A stretch of 64,000 bases of DNA from Flavobacteriales bacterium. Its GTDB lineage: Bacteria > Bacteroidota > Bacteroidia > UBA10329. The notes beneath the pieces are model-generated. The model did not search any database, was not told the DNA's origin, and worked only from the letters and a program-made list of their open reading frames with translations. The stretch lies in assembly GCA_016124845.1 (NCBI GenBank), contig WGMW01000002.1:1-64000 (forward strand). Reading direction: 5' to 3'. Below, in pieces: positions 33,798 to 43,811 of this stretch. The stretch's first letter is position 1. The number at the start of each line of letters is the position of its first letter. A program made the position numbers and the translations under genes.

Positions 33798-36647
33798 CTA
33801 CATCGCCCCAAGGCTTTCCAGTTCTTTCCGAAGGAACTTGCCAGTAAAGGTCTTTTCAGATTTCGCCAGTTCGATCGGTGTTCCGGTTTCCATGATCAAA
33901 CCACCACGTTTTCCGCCTTCCGGACCAAGGTCTATCAAGTGATCAGCACTACGAACGATGTCCAAATTGTGCTCGATCACCAGAACTGTATTGCCTTTAT
34001 CAGCAAGATGATTCAATACTTCCAGCAGAATGCGGATGTCTTCGAAATGCAATCCTGTGGTCGGTTCATCAAGAATGTAGAACGTCTTTCCAGTATCTCG
34101 TTTGCTGAGTTCGGCTGCCAGTTTGATGCGCTGCGCCTCTCCACCAGAAAGCGTTGTGGAACTCTGGCCGAGTTTGATGTAACCCAAACCCACATCATGC
34201 AGCGTTTTTATCTTTTTAAGAATGGAAGGTATGTTTTCGAAGAACTGTACCGCCTCGTCAATGTTCATGTTGAGCACATCCGAAATGGATTTGCCTTTAT
34301 AGCGTATCTCCAGCGTTTCGCGGTTGTAGCGGTTTCCGTTGCAGGTCGGGCATTGAATATGCACATCGGGCAAGAAGTTCATTTCGATGGTCTTCAATCC
34401 AGCACCTTGACATTCTTCGCAACGCCCACCTTTTACATTAAAGGAGAAGCGACCAGGTTTGTAGCCACGGATCTGCGCTTCAGGAACCATCGTGAACAGA
34501 TTGCGAATATCTGAGAAAACGCCCGTGTAAGTCGCAGGATTGGAGCGCGGTGTGCGGCCGATCGGACTCTGATCGATGGCAATTACCTTATCGATGTGTT
34601 CAATTCCGCTCACCTTGTCGTAAGGCATTGGCACCTGTTGCGCGCGGAAGATCTCTCGGTTCAGAATAGGGTAGAGGGTCTCGTTGATCAGCGTGGATTT
34701 GCCACTTCCCGAAACTCCCGTTACGCAGATGAATTTGCCAAGCGGAAATTCCGCATTCACATTTTGAAGGTTGTTTCCACTCGCACCTTTTATCACCAAC
34801 TTCTTTCCGTTTCCTTTTCGGAAAGTCTTTTTTATCGGGATGAGATGACCACCGTTCAAAAAGGAAGCCGTGAGCGAGTCTTTCGCAAGCAGTTCTTTGG
34901 CCGAACCCTGGGCCACAATTTCGCCACCATAAACTCCAGCCTTTGGCCCGATGTCTATCACTTGGTCGGCCGCTTCCATCATATCTTTATCGTGTTCCAC
35001 CACGATCACTGAGTTGCCCGAATCGCGAAGCTTCTTCAATGAATCGATCAAACGCTGATTGTCACGTTGATGAAGTCCAATGCTCGGCTCGTCCAAAATG
35101 TACAGCACGCCAACAAGTTGCGAACCGATCTGTGTGGCAAGTCGAATCCGTTGCGCCTCACCACCTGAAAGAGAACGCGCAGGTCGGTCCAACGACAAAT
35201 AGTCCAACCCGACATCCAACAGGAATTGAACACGGGTTTGAATTTCTTTGATGATCTCTGTGGCAATAAGCTCCTGTTTGTCATCAAACGTGGCAGGAAG
35301 TGCCTCAAACCAGTTCTGTAGTTCCTGAAGGTCCAAAGCAGAGATTTCAGCAATGTTCTTTCCGTTCAGTTTGAAGTGGAGCGCTTCTTTTTTCAGTCGA
35401 GCACCTTCGCAGGTTGGGCAGGTTTTCAAGTGTGTGAAACTCGAAGCCCATTTCTGTAAGGCTTTGCTATCGCCTTCCTCGCTTTGGCGGCTGATGAAAT
35501 TGATGATGCCTTCGAAAGAAAGGGAATAACTGCTGCCGCTCGACCGTTCATCCTTCACTTTGAAAACTTCGCTGCTGCCATAAAGGATCACGTTCATCGC
35601 ATCTTCCGAGATGTCAGCGATCGGGTCTTTCAACGTGAACTCGTATTTCTCACCGATTGCCTCCAGTTGGCGGAAGATCCAGTTGTTCTTGAATTCTCCG
35701 ATAGGGGCAATGCCGCCCCTGGCAATGGAAAGTTTTGGGTTGGGAATGATCTTATCGGCTGAGATCTCGGCCACGGTTCCAAGTCCGTTACATTTCTTGC
35801 ATGCGCCATAAGGCGAATTGAACGAGAAAAGGTTTGGGGCTGGTTCATCGTACGCGATTCCCGAAGTCGGGCACATCAACGAGCGACTGAAAAAGCGCAC
35901 ATTCTCAGAATCATGTTCCAAGGTCATCATGGAGCCTTTGCCGTGCTTCATGGCCATTTGCACCGAGTCGGAAAGTCGCTTGGTGCTTTTGGAATCGATC
36001 TGCATGCGGTCCACCACAATTTCAATATCGTGGACTTTATATCGGTCAAGTTTGATGTCCGAATCGAGGTCAAGAACTTCACCATCCACTCGCACCTTCT
36101 GAAACCCTTGCCGTTTTATCTGCACAAAAAGTTCGCGGTAATGGCCTTTTCTTCCTTTGATGACAGGCGCGAGCAATTGCACTTTCTTCCCATCAAGTTC
36201 GGTTTTGATGATGCGGATGATCTCCTCATCCGAATACTTCACCATCCGTTCGCCCGTATTGTAGCTATAGGCGATGCCAGCGCGTGCGAAAAGCAAACGC
36301 ACCAGGTCATAGATCTCGGTTACCGTTCCCACGGTAGAGCGTGGACTTCGATTAGTGGATTTCTGTTCGATGGAGATGACAGGACTCAGCCCTGTGATAT
36401 TGTCAACATCGGGTCTTTCCAGCGTACCGAGAAACTGACGTGCGTACGAAGCGAACGTTTCAATGTAGCGTCTCTGACCTTCTGCGTAGATCGTGTCAAA
36501 CGCCAAGGATGATTTGCCACTGCCGCTCAGACCAGTGATCACCACGAGTCGGTCGCGCGGAATGCGCACGTCAATGTTCTTTAGGTTATGAACCCGTGCA
36601 CCGTTTACTTCCAGAAAATTGTCTTGGGATTCCAAGTTCTCACTCAT
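33798..36647 (-). CDS. uvrA: UvrABC excinuclease subunit A
   Basis: This 949-residue damage-recognition ATPase of nucleotide excision repair is placed to start at [20 protein letters not shown], because the family begins just before the first nucleotide-binding domain. Both Walker A motifs are present ([27 protein letters not shown]), as are both ABC signatures ([25 protein letters not shown]) and zinc-binding CxxC pairs ([29 protein letters not shown]). Length is normal. The start overlaps the end of the lytic transglycosylase gene by 8 bases, placing it at the end of the polysaccharide operon. Confidence 0.97.
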   Translation of the reverse strand: MSENLESQDNFLEVNGARVHNLKNIDVRIPRDRLVVITGLSGSGKSSLAFDTIYAEGQRRYIETFASYARQFLGTLERPDVDNITGLSPVISIEQKSTNRSPRSTVGTVTEIYDLVRLLFARAGIAYSYNTGERMVKYSDEEIIRIIKTELDGKKVQLLAPVIKGRKGHYRELFVQIKRQGFQKVRVDGEVLDLDSDIKLDRYKVHDIEIVVDRMQIDSKSTKRLSDSVQMAMKHGKGSMMTLEHDSENVRFFSRSLMCPTSGIAYDEPAPNLFSFNSPYGACKKCNGLGTVAEISADKIIPNPKLSIARGGIAPIGEFKNNWIFRQLEAIGEKYEFTLKDPIADISEDAMNVILYGSSEVFKVKDERSSGSSYSLSFEGIINFISRQSEEGDSKALQKWASSFTHLKTCPTCEGARLKKEALHFKLNGKNIAEISALDLQELQNWFEALPATFDDKQELIATEIIKEIQTRVQFLLDVGLDYLSLDRPARSLSGGEAQRIRLATQIGSQLVGVLYILDEPSIGLHQRDNQRLIDSLKKLRDSGNSVIVVEHDKDMMEAADQVIDIGPKAGVYGGEIVAQGSAKELLAKDSLTASFLNGGHLIPIKKTFRKGNGKKLVIKGASGNNLQNVNAEFPLGKFICVTGVSGSGKSTLINETLYPILNREIFRAQQVPMPYDKVSGIEHIDKVIAIDQSPIGRTPRSNPATYTGVFSDIRNLFTMVPEAQIRGYKPGRFSFNVKGGRCEECQGAGLKTIEMNFLPDVHIQCPTCNGNRYNRETLEIRYKGKSISDVLNMNIDEAVQFFENIPSILKKIKTLHDVGLGYIKLGQSSTTLSGGEAQRIKLAAELSKRDTGKTFYILDEPTTGLHFEDIRILLEVLNHLADKGNTVLVIEHNLDIVRSADHLIDLGPEGGKRGGLIMETGTPIELAKSEKTFTGKFLRKELESLGAM

Positions 36648-37668
36648 CGCCCTCAGATGATTGAAGCGTGTCTGTATCTGCTTGGATGCTATCGATGAAA
36701 GAATCAGGTTCCATCGAACTGATGTCATAGTAGCCTTCTTTCGGCAGCAGAATTTCATACCGCTTGCGCGATTTGTTGGTGAGATAACTTTGGCGCAGCC
36801 ACGGGTTGAAGATCTTAAGGATCTTGTAATTGACCTTGTGCTTGGCGGCAAATTCGGTGAAGTCTTTTACGGCTGTATCTAAACTCACCGTGTATGTTTC
36901 CTGCGGTAGATACAGGTCTTTCAATCGATAGTGAAAGCCATATTTGGTCGGATGTTCGATAATTTCCTTTGCCGCAAGTATGCGGAACACGTATCTGCTG
37001 GTTTCATCATTCAGCAGCAGGTCATAATAGTTCTTGGCATTCTGTCGCTTCAACTGCTTCTCAACTCCGTTCATACCCATGTTGTAGCTGGCAGCGGCCA
37101 AGGTCCAACTTCCATATTTCTCATGTGCTTCTTTGAGGTACTTGCAAGCGGCTTCCGTTGATTTTCGAACATCATATCGTTCATCAACTTCCGAGTTCAC
37201 TTCCAAGCCGTACTCCTGTCCTGTGTTTTTGAGCAATTGCCAATATCCTGCTGCTCCCGCAGGAGAGACCACGTTGGTCAATCCGCTTTCAACCAACGCC
37301 AAATATTTGAAATCTTCAGGAACTCCGTTCTCTTTCAAAATGGGTTCAATAACGGAAAACCACTTGCTTGCCCGCTTGTGGTACAGCATGCTGTTCGACT
37401 GCCAGTAAGTGTTCACCAAGAGTTCTCGGTCCAGACGTTCTCTTACATCTTGATCGAACACGGGAACTTTTTCTGCGCAAAAGGCAAGGTCTTCTGGAAT
37501 GTTCAGGCTGTAGATGCGATAATCCTCATTGAACTTTTCCTGGAAGGTCTTGTCCTCGGTTTTCACATCATCACTTGAAAAAATGAACAATTGAGGGCCA
37601 AGAATCACCGCCAGCACCAAAGCAGCCGTTGTCAGAATACGCTGGGTTGTTTCTTTACTTGACTTCAT
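36640..37668 (-). CDS. Membrane-anchored lytic transglycosylase (SLT/MltD type)
   Basis: The protein has 342 residues. An N-terminal hydrophobic segment (RILTTAALVLAVILGPQLF) is followed by an SLT goose-lysozyme-like domain at about 120-260. The catalytic Glu lies in ALVESGLTNVVSPAGAAGYW; AAASYNMGMNG and RYVFRILAAKEI are also conserved. It cleaves peptidoglycan glycan strands. The C-terminal region (NYKILKIFNPWLRQSYL, KRYEILLPKEGYY) resembles the LysM-adjacent part of MltD, but no clear LysM repeat is seen. It overlaps its neighbours by 4 bases upstream and 8 downstream; it may open the wall for the polysaccharide export machine. Confidence 0.87.
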   Translation of the reverse strand: MKSSKETTQRILTTAALVLAVILGPQLFIFSSDDVKTEDKTFQEKFNEDYRIYSLNIPEDLAFCAEKVPVFDQDVRERLDRELLVNTYWQSNSMLYHKRASKWFSVIEPILKENGVPEDFKYLALVESGLTNVVSPAGAAGYWQLLKNTGQEYGLEVNSEVDERYDVRKSTEAACKYLKEAHEKYGSWTLAAASYNMGMNGVEKQLKRQNAKNYYDLLLNDETSRYVFRILAAKEIIEHPTKYGFHYRLKDLYLPQETYTVSLDTAVKDFTEFAAKHKVNYKILKIFNPWLRQSYLTNKSRKRYEILLPKEGYYDISSMEPDSFIDSIQADTDTLQSSEGDE

Positions 37669-38753
37669 TTCTCCTTGTGTTTATTCACACGGGTTATACC
37701 ATAAAGGAACCCAAAAAGGATGAGAAAATATGCAAGGAACAGACCAAAATGCAAGTATTCCCAGTGTTTGATGACGCGGTCGATAATGACCAGAAAGATG
37801 ACCGATAGGAAGGAAAGGCCGAAGAAGGTCAAAGCCACCTGACGGTCACTCAATCCCAAATAGGATAGGTGATGCGTGGTGTGATCTTTTCCACCCACAA
37901 ATGGCGATTGTCCTTTCAAGAGTCTGTTGATCGTCACGGTTGTCGTATCGATTATCGGTACTATAAAAACCAATAACGCTACAATGAACTGTTTTGTTTG
38001 AATTCGAAAATCGGGCGCTGCGTGTCCGTTCCACAGATAAAGAATCCCGATGGCAGCAAGGAAAACTCCAAGGAACTGACTTCCCGTATCGCCCATGTAC
38101 ATTTTGGACGGGTTCCAGTTGTAGTACAGAAAGCCGAGAAGTCCTGCAAGAACACCCAATAGCGTTATAAAATAAATGCTCATCGCTTCTCCTTTGGAGA
38201 CCAACATGTACAGCACGGCCAAGATCACGGAGATGGATACGGTGGTGGTAATTCCATCCATATTGTCAAGCATATTGATGGAATTCATCAGTCCCACAAC
38301 CCAAAGAATGGTCAGAGAATAATCAATTGCAGTAATTCCCGAGATGTTGATGCTTGTGCCTGTGGCGATGAGAATAATGGCGCTACTGAACTGCGCGAAG
38401 AATTTGAGGAAGGGTTTGGTGTTGTAGGCGTCATCTGCCAACCCGACCACGAAGCCGAGCGAACAAGCGGCCATGATGCCCAAAAATCGAACAATATCGT
38501 TGATGTAGGTTACTGCTTCAAACAGAATGGAATAACAGGCAATGGAGAACAGAAATAGGATGTAAAACGAAATGCCACCGAATGCCGGCTTGGAGGTGGA
38601 ACTCCAACGAACCATGGTCTCATCCTGATTTTTGACCCCGAGCGTTCGGGAGAATTTCAGAAAAAGCCCATTGATCAGGAATGAGAACAGAACAGCACAA
38701 ACCGTGAACGCAGCATATACCACAATGATCTGCTGCTCATCCAACTTCAACAT
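37665..38753 (-). CDS. WecA/MraY-family polyprenyl-phosphate sugar-1-phosphate transferase
   Basis: This 362-residue membrane enzyme has about ten transmembrane helices and transfers a sugar-1-phosphate (commonly GlcNAc-1-P) to undecaprenyl phosphate, the first step of polysaccharide synthesis. Motifs: VGLADDAYNTKPFLKF (catalytic Asp pair), NMLDNMDGITTTVS, YNWNPSKMYMGDTGSQFLG and the HxH-type loop GKDHTTHHLSYLGLS. Because it sits in an export operon rather than among mur genes, it is more likely a WecA-like initiator than MraY. It overlaps the next gene by 4 bases. Confidence 0.88.
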   Translation of the reverse strand: MLKLDEQQIIVVYAAFTVCAVLFSFLINGLFLKFSRTLGVKNQDETMVRWSSTSKPAFGGISFYILFLFSIACYSILFEAVTYINDIVRFLGIMAACSLGFVVGLADDAYNTKPFLKFFAQFSSAIILIATGTSINISGITAIDYSLTILWVVGLMNSINMLDNMDGITTTVSISVILAVLYMLVSKGEAMSIYFITLLGVLAGLLGFLYYNWNPSKMYMGDTGSQFLGVFLAAIGILYLWNGHAAPDFRIQTKQFIVALLVFIVPIIDTTTVTINRLLKGQSPFVGGKDHTTHHLSYLGLSDRQVALTFFGLSFLSVIFLVIIDRVIKHWEYLHFGLFLAYFLILFGFLYGITRVNKHKEK

Positions 38754-38786
38754 ACTATCTGGCTGACTTTAGTTCGAAGATATGAT

Positions 38787-39329
38787 TTAAAACTGACTGG
38801 TGAAATCCTTGAAGAGGGGGGCAGCTTCGTCCTTTTCCGACAGTATCGGGTCTTCAATACCCCAATCGATGTTCAGTTCAGGGTCATTCCAACGGATGCT
38901 TCCTTCCGAGTCCTTGTTGTAAACTTCCGTACAGTCGTAATAGAAAAGGGTTTCGTCTGCCAAGGTTTTGAATCCATGCGCAAAACCAGGAGGGACCCAA
39001 AGGGCTTTCGCGTTTTCTTCAGAAAGTTCGATGGAATAATGCTTCCCGTAGGTCTTTGAGTTCTTCCGAATGTCAACCACCACATCCAAAACAGCACCTT
39101 TAAGTACGCGTATCAACTTTCCTTGGGCAAATGGTGGGTTCTGAAAATGTAGCCCTCGAACAACCCCGGCCTGCGACTTGGATATATTGGTCTGAGCTAT
39201 GTCAATTGTCAGTCCCAACGCTTCCAAGACGTTTCGGTTATATCCTTCATAAAAATATCCTCGGTGGTCACCGAAAACTTTTGATTCTATGACAAACAGA
39301 TCTTCAAACGCAGTTTTGATCAGCTTCAT
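38787..39329 (-). CDS. rfbC: dTDP-4-dehydrorhamnose 3,5-epimerase
   Basis: This 180-residue cupin enzyme of dTDP-L-rhamnose synthesis has the usual length. Visible are DHRGYFYEGYNRN, SQAGVVRGLHFQNPPFAQGK with the catalytic-region His, LKGAVLDVVVDIRKNSKTYG and LWVPPGFAHGFKTLADET. The partners rfbA, rfbB and rfbD are not in the window, so they must be elsewhere, or the enzyme serves another nucleotide sugar. It lies 6 bp after the wzc-like gene. Confidence 0.92.
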   Translation of the reverse strand: MKLIKTAFEDLFVIESKVFGDHRGYFYEGYNRNVLEALGLTIDIAQTNISKSQAGVVRGLHFQNPPFAQGKLIRVLKGAVLDVVVDIRKNSKTYGKHYSIELSEENAKALWVPPGFAHGFKTLADETLFYYDCTEVYNKDSEGSIRWNDPELNIDWGIEDPILSEKDEAAPLFKDFTSQF

Positions 39330-39335
39330 TCTTTC

Positions 39336-41801
39336 TTAATCGTATTTTCCTTTGAAAAGGCGGCTTATAAGATTGCCTTTTCCTTCATTCTCATCCTCTT
39401 CGTAGTAGCCATAGCCATAGCCATAGCCATAGCCGTAACCGTATCCATAACCGTATCCGTAGCCATATCCATAACCGTAGCCATATCCATAACCGTAGCC
39501 CGACTTCTGAGTTTCCTGGCCATTGAGGATAATTGACAGATTACTGATCTTATTCTCTGATTTCAGCCGATAGATGTTGTCGATGAATGGTTTTTTCGAA
39601 TAATTGGCCCGGGCGATGTATATCGGATAATCCGCCTTCTGCATATTCAGAATACCGTCCGTAACAATACCGCAAGGAGGGTTGTCGATGATGATGATAT
39701 CATATGTTTTCTTCAACTCCGCGATCACCAGGTCCATCCTGTCATTGATGATCAACTCGGAAGGGTTTGGAGGAATAGGGCCTGCCGTGATGAAGTCGAG
39801 GTTCTCCAACGTGCTCGATTTGATGCAGTCCTTCACTTCATCCTGACCAATGAGAAGCGTACTCATGCCTTTGTCATTCTCCACATTGAAACCCAGATGG
39901 ATCTTGGGTTTTCTCATGTCAAGGTCAAGAATCACCACCTTCTTTCCCGCATAGGCGATGATTCCGCCCAAATTGATGGCCACGAACGTCTTTCCTTCTC
40001 CAGAGATGGTTGACGTGATGGAGATGAGTTTGGATTGGTTGTCCTCGGATGAAATGTACTTAAGGTTTGTTCGAATGGCCCTGAATGCTTCTGAGATCAT
40101 CGACTTCGGGTTTTTGTCGACCAAAAGCTGTGAGTTCGGAATATCTTTCTTGTATCTGGGAACTACACCGAGTACGGCAACATCAATATGTTTAAGTATA
40201 TCCCGTACTGATGTTATCTGATTGAAGATGAGGTATTTGAATATTATGATACCGAGGCTTAGGAGCAAGGCTCCAACAAAACTCAGAGTAATGACCGACT
40301 TACGGTCTGGGAAAACTGGACTGGTTTCCATTTTTCCCTCCTCCAGAATTCTGTTTGTAGAAACATATCCAGCCTTCGCAATGGAATACTCAGCTTTTCT
40401 GTCAACCAACGTGTTGTAAAAACTCTCATTGACGCGGTAAATGCGCATCAGTCTTGAATATTCTATTTCATCATAGTCACTTTCCTTCTTTGAAATCTGT
40501 TTTCTGTAAATATCAATCTGATTGTTGATTTCGGAGATTTTATTGTCAATGCTCTGTCTGACAGAGCCAACGCTTTCAACAATCAGTTTTTTCTGAATAT
40601 CAATCTGATAGTTGAGTGCTTTTACCTGATCGCTGGTCGGTTTGACCACATAAAGCATTTGTTCACGCTGCAATAGCAGCGACTGAAGATTCTTCAGTGA
40701 ATTGGCAATAACACCTTCAAGTTCGGAACCGGCCAGAAGAGAGACCAACTTGTAAACATCAAGACCCTCATTATGAGACATTTCCGATTCGACTTCCTCT
40801 AGAATGGTTTGTTCGACCGACAGATCCACAAGTTCGTCTTCTAAACTCTCCATTCGATTCTGCGCATTTGGAAGCCCAATTGTTTCCGATTCTTTCTTGA
40901 TACCTATATCATGTTCTTTTCGGAATCTCTGAATGCTATTTTCCGAATCATAAAGACGGTCGTATATCTTGGCAAGCTGTTCATCAATGAATTCCAATAT
41001 TCCGTCTGCAGATTTTTGCTTGTTCTTTTTGTCGTTGTCGATGAAATCGTTAGCAATTTGATTGACTATATCCTTGGCCTTGATGTTATTGTGATCCTTG
41101 ATTTTGATATTGATTGTTTTGGCAGCTTCATTGAGGATTTCAACCTCCAGTTTTGCTAAATAGCGGTTAAGGTTGTTTTCTTCGTTATTTATAATGAAAT
41201 AAAAGAGGTTCTTATCCTCATTCTGATTTTGTAGAATCCGTTCGTAATTATTGATTTCAATTTTGATCGCAATATCTTCCGTCTTCAGAGTGTCAAGCAA
41301 AGAACCTTCGAAGGCTACCAGCTCATCTCCCACGTTATATTCCAGATACACGCGAAAATTGTCAGTAAAACTCAGATTAATGGGTTGATTGTAAATACCG
41401 GGATCCTTTACCTGATACCAGATCGAATAGGGAGAGGTCTTATAGAGTTCAGAACTAAGCACTTCCCCTTTGATCATGTAACTTACATCCAGCGGTAATT
41501 TAGAAAGGGATTCTTTAATAGAAATAGGAGAGCGGAGAAATTCAATTTCCTGATGAATCGTTTGACTGTATATATTGGTTGTTTGGAGTAATGCATTGGT
41601 TCGCGTGTCATAGCCGAGCTGGACCGTTGCAATTGATTGATAAACTGGGGGGGTGAACCGCAGGTAGAGAAATGCTACGAAAGCAGAAAATGTGAAGAGT
41701 ATTATAATGGTCAGCACATTTTGACGAGTGATTCCAAGCAACAGACCAATGTCTATTTCGTCATTAATAAAGCTGATATTTTTCTGCAATGGTTTCTCCA
41801 T
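39336..41801 (-). CDS. Wzc-like polysaccharide co-polymerase / tyrosine autokinase
   Basis: This 821-residue inner-membrane protein controls chain length and export. An N-terminal Wzz domain with the first membrane helix (about 28-50) is followed by a long periplasmic coiled-coil (about 260-480) and a second helix near 515. The cytoplasmic BY-kinase domain has Walker A SGEGKTFVAINLG, Walker A' VVILDLDMRKPK and Walker B IIIIDNPP. The tail is exceptional: Ser, then sixteen Gly-Tyr pairs and one more Tyr, then EEDENE and about 15 residues. BY kinases end in a tyrosine cluster that is autophosphorylated, so this is an extreme form of it. It is preceded by the Wza-like gene by 2 bp. Confidence 0.93.
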   Translation of the reverse strand: MEKPLQKNISFINDEIDIGLLLGITRQNVLTIIILFTFSAFVAFLYLRFTPPVYQSIATVQLGYDTRTNALLQTTNIYSQTIHQEIEFLRSPISIKESLSKLPLDVSYMIKGEVLSSELYKTSPYSIWYQVKDPGIYNQPINLSFTDNFRVYLEYNVGDELVAFEGSLLDTLKTEDIAIKIEINNYERILQNQNEDKNLFYFIINNEENNLNRYLAKLEVEILNEAAKTINIKIKDHNNIKAKDIVNQIANDFIDNDKKNKQKSADGILEFIDEQLAKIYDRLYDSENSIQRFRKEHDIGIKKESETIGLPNAQNRMESLEDELVDLSVEQTILEEVESEMSHNEGLDVYKLVSLLAGSELEGVIANSLKNLQSLLLQREQMLYVVKPTSDQVKALNYQIDIQKKLIVESVGSVRQSIDNKISEINNQIDIYRKQISKKESDYDEIEYSRLMRIYRVNESFYNTLVDRKAEYSIAKAGYVSTNRILEEGKMETSPVFPDRKSVITLSFVGALLLSLGIIIFKYLIFNQITSVRDILKHIDVAVLGVVPRYKKDIPNSQLLVDKNPKSMISEAFRAIRTNLKYISSEDNQSKLISITSTISGEGKTFVAINLGGIIAYAGKKVVILDLDMRKPKIHLGFNVENDKGMSTLLIGQDEVKDCIKSSTLENLDFITAGPIPPNPSELIINDRMDLVIAELKKTYDIIIIDNPPCGIVTDGILNMQKADYPIYIARANYSKKPFIDNIYRLKSENKISNLSIILNGQETQKSGYGYGYGYGYGYGYGYGYGYGYGYGYGYGYGYYEEDENEGKGNLISRLFKGKYD
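39402..39500 (-). repeat. Gly-Tyr coding repeat in the Wzc-like kinase
   Basis: The repeat is 33 codons of alternating Gly and Tyr. Glycine uses GGC, GGT and GGA and tyrosine uses TAT and TAC in mixed order, while one stretch of TAT-GGC pairs at the C-terminal side is nearly exact. Slippage is likely to change its length in steps of 6 bp. Confidence 0.95.
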
Positions 41802-41803
41802 TC

Positions 41804-42565
41804 CTATTTACCAAGAGCACCAAGGCGGATTACAATAGCAATTGTACTGCTTAAGGTGGTTAGAATTGCAATGTAAGGTGCCAACTCTGCAAGGGTTCTG
41901 TTAACCACACGACTTCTAACTTCAACATAGATGATATCATTTCCCTGCATGACCAAATTTGCATTTGTCATACCTTCAATAGTGGACAGGTCGACCAAAT
42001 AGACAGAAGGTGCCCTGAGGTCGCCTCGAATTATTTTTATGTTCTTTGACTTAGCAGTAATAGGAAGTCCACCGGCCGAAGCTAAAACCTCGAATAACGT
42101 AGTATTGTCATTTTTCAAGGTAACTACTCTCGTGTTGTCTCCAGCAAAAATGAAAACACGTTTGTTGGTAACCTCGATTAGAACAAAAGGACCTTCATAG
42201 AATTGGGCAAATCGATCCTCCAGAAGCATTTCAGCCTGACGAACAGTCAGACCTTGCAGATAAACTCTACCAAAAAGCGGGAGTTTACTAAATCCATCGG
42301 ATTCAATTCTGATAATCAGGTCAGCACTTGCACCAACGGTTGCTGTACTTCCTGAAGCAATATTCAGCATCCCAGAACCTTCGTTCGTGAAAAGTCGAAT
42401 GTTCAAAATGTCATCAGGTGCCAGACGATATTCTTTTTCTACGATGTCGCCAAAGCTTGCATATTCATGACCAGAACCGATTCGGAACATACGGTTGGGG
42501 TAGAGATACTTCTCGCAGGAACTAAGGGAAAGAAGAAGTACGAGACCGAGTATCTTTAATCGCAT
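41804..42565 (-). CDS. Wza-like polysaccharide export lipoprotein
   Basis: The protein has 253 residues from the ATG at 42565, which gives the lipoprotein signal MRLKILGLVLLLSLSSCEKY (Cys17). The frame is open a further 21 codons upstream but would bury the signal. It has the polysaccharide-export domain (YRLAPDDILNIRLF, near 45) and a SLBB-like unit (VFIFAGDNTRVVTLKNDNTT, VLASAGGLP). A C-terminal membrane segment (APYIAILTTLSSTIAIVIRL) would be the alpha-helical outer-membrane pore. It pairs with the Wzc-like kinase 2 bp downstream. Confidence 0.9.
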   Translation of the reverse strand: MRLKILGLVLLLSLSSCEKYLYPNRMFRIGSGHEYASFGDIVEKEYRLAPDDILNIRLFTNEGSGMLNIASGSTATVGASADLIIRIESDGFSKLPLFGRVYLQGLTVRQAEMLLEDRFAQFYEGPFVLIEVTNKRVFIFAGDNTRVVTLKNDNTTLFEVLASAGGLPITAKSKNIKIIRGDLRAPSVYLVDLSTIEGMTNANLVMQGNDIIYVEVRSRVVNRTLAELAPYIAILTTLSSTIAIVIRLGALGK

Positions 42566-42593
42566 GCGCAACTCAATTTCTGCAAAGTTAAGA

Positions 42594-43808
42594 TTATATC
42601 GTGCTGCGGAATCCTTGGTTTTGATCAAGCAAGTGTTGATAAAGACGGTCCATGTCCGAGGTTAAACGGGAATAGTGGAATCGCTCACCTACATGACTCC
42701 ATCCGTTAACTGCCATATCATTTCTGAGTTCATCAGATTCAATCAATTTCATCAGATTCTCGGCCATTTTCAGTTCATCAGTCGGCTCTGCCAACAGCCC
42801 GGTAATTCCGTGTTCAACTACATTTTCTACACCGCCAACGTTGGTTGATACTACTGGTGTTCCGCTTGCCTGCGCTTCGATCAGACTCACTGGAGTACCT
42901 TCATTCTTGCTTGTGAGCACCACAATATCCAATCCGGCATTGATGCGGTCAATATCCGTTCGCCAAGAACAGAAGGTCAATGGAGCTTCTTTTGGTTCGT
43001 ACTTAGGAAAAGCATTGAATGGAATTTCCAACTCTCGGCAGAAGTCTTCCAGTTCAGTTCTCATCTCACCATCTCCAACGATGAAGAATCGCACCTTCTT
43101 GGTCGTTTCATCCAAAACGTGCCGCACTAAACGAAGGAAATACCGATGATCTTTCACATCTACCAAACGGCCGATGATGCCGATGGCAACTTCATCATCT
43201 TTCACGTTGAATTCCGTTCGGAATTCTTTGCGTTTCTCATTCGTATTGGTTCTGAACCGGTCAAGATCGAAACCCAACGGGATCACCTCAAACTTATCTG
43301 GTGGCGCGATCTTGTGTTCAACGGAAAGTTCATGCTTTTGAATATCGCTGATGGCAATGATCTTGGATGTTCGCTTGGCCAGCGACCGCTCGATCTGTTT
43401 GAACATATTGGTCTTCAACCGCCCGAAGTAGGAGTGGAAATAATGCCCGTGGAATGTGTGCACGATCACAGGAACTTTTCTGTTGTGTGCGGCCAACCGC
43501 CCGATAGCTCCGGGTTTGGAGGCGTGTGTATGAACAATATCTGGTTTGAAGTCGTCAATGATCTTCTCTATGGCGCGGTAGGCGGCCATATCCACACCAA
43601 GACTGATCTCCCGTTTCAGTTCCGGAATAATGACCGGTCTGATGCCCAGGTCTTGAAGGATGTGACTTGAACTGGCCTCGTTCTCTTCCTTATCGCCACC
43701 GATCAGCAACGTTTCGTAATTATCAGGCAAATACTTGGTCAAGTAAGCCACATTGAAAGTAGGCCCGCCCAAGTTGAAGCGGTTGGCTATACGAAGTATC
43801 CTTGGCAT
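42594..43808 (-). CDS. GT4-family glycosyltransferase
   Basis: This 404-residue GT-B glycosyltransferase starts MPRILRIANRFNLGGPTFNV. The N-domain has DIVHTHASKPGAIGRLAAH. The C-domain has GIIGRLVDVKDHRYFLRLVR, VRFFIVGDGEMRTELE and the nucleotide-sugar motif TSKNEGTPVSLIEAQASGTP with the conserved E-x7-E spacing. It adds one sugar to the lipid-linked repeat unit; donor and acceptor cannot be told. It lies 3 bp after asnB. Confidence 0.92.
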   Translation of the reverse strand: MPRILRIANRFNLGGPTFNVAYLTKYLPDNYETLLIGGDKEENEASSSHILQDLGIRPVIIPELKREISLGVDMAAYRAIEKIIDDFKPDIVHTHASKPGAIGRLAAHNRKVPVIVHTFHGHYFHSYFGRLKTNMFKQIERSLAKRTSKIIAISDIQKHELSVEHKIAPPDKFEVIPLGFDLDRFRTNTNEKRKEFRTEFNVKDDEVAIGIIGRLVDVKDHRYFLRLVRHVLDETTKKVRFFIVGDGEMRTELEDFCRELEIPFNAFPKYEPKEAPLTFCSWRTDIDRINAGLDIVVLTSKNEGTPVSLIEAQASGTPVVSTNVGGVENVVEHGITGLLAEPTDELKMAENLMKLIESDELRNDMAVNGWSHVGERFHYSRLTSDMDRLYQHLLDQNQGFRSTI

Positions 43809-43811
43809 TGG

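Noticed and set aside
39402-39500. Tandem repeat as a possible CRISPR-like array or intergenic satellite
   Set aside because: It is in frame within the kinase gene and translates cleanly to alternating Gly-Tyr; there are no spacers.
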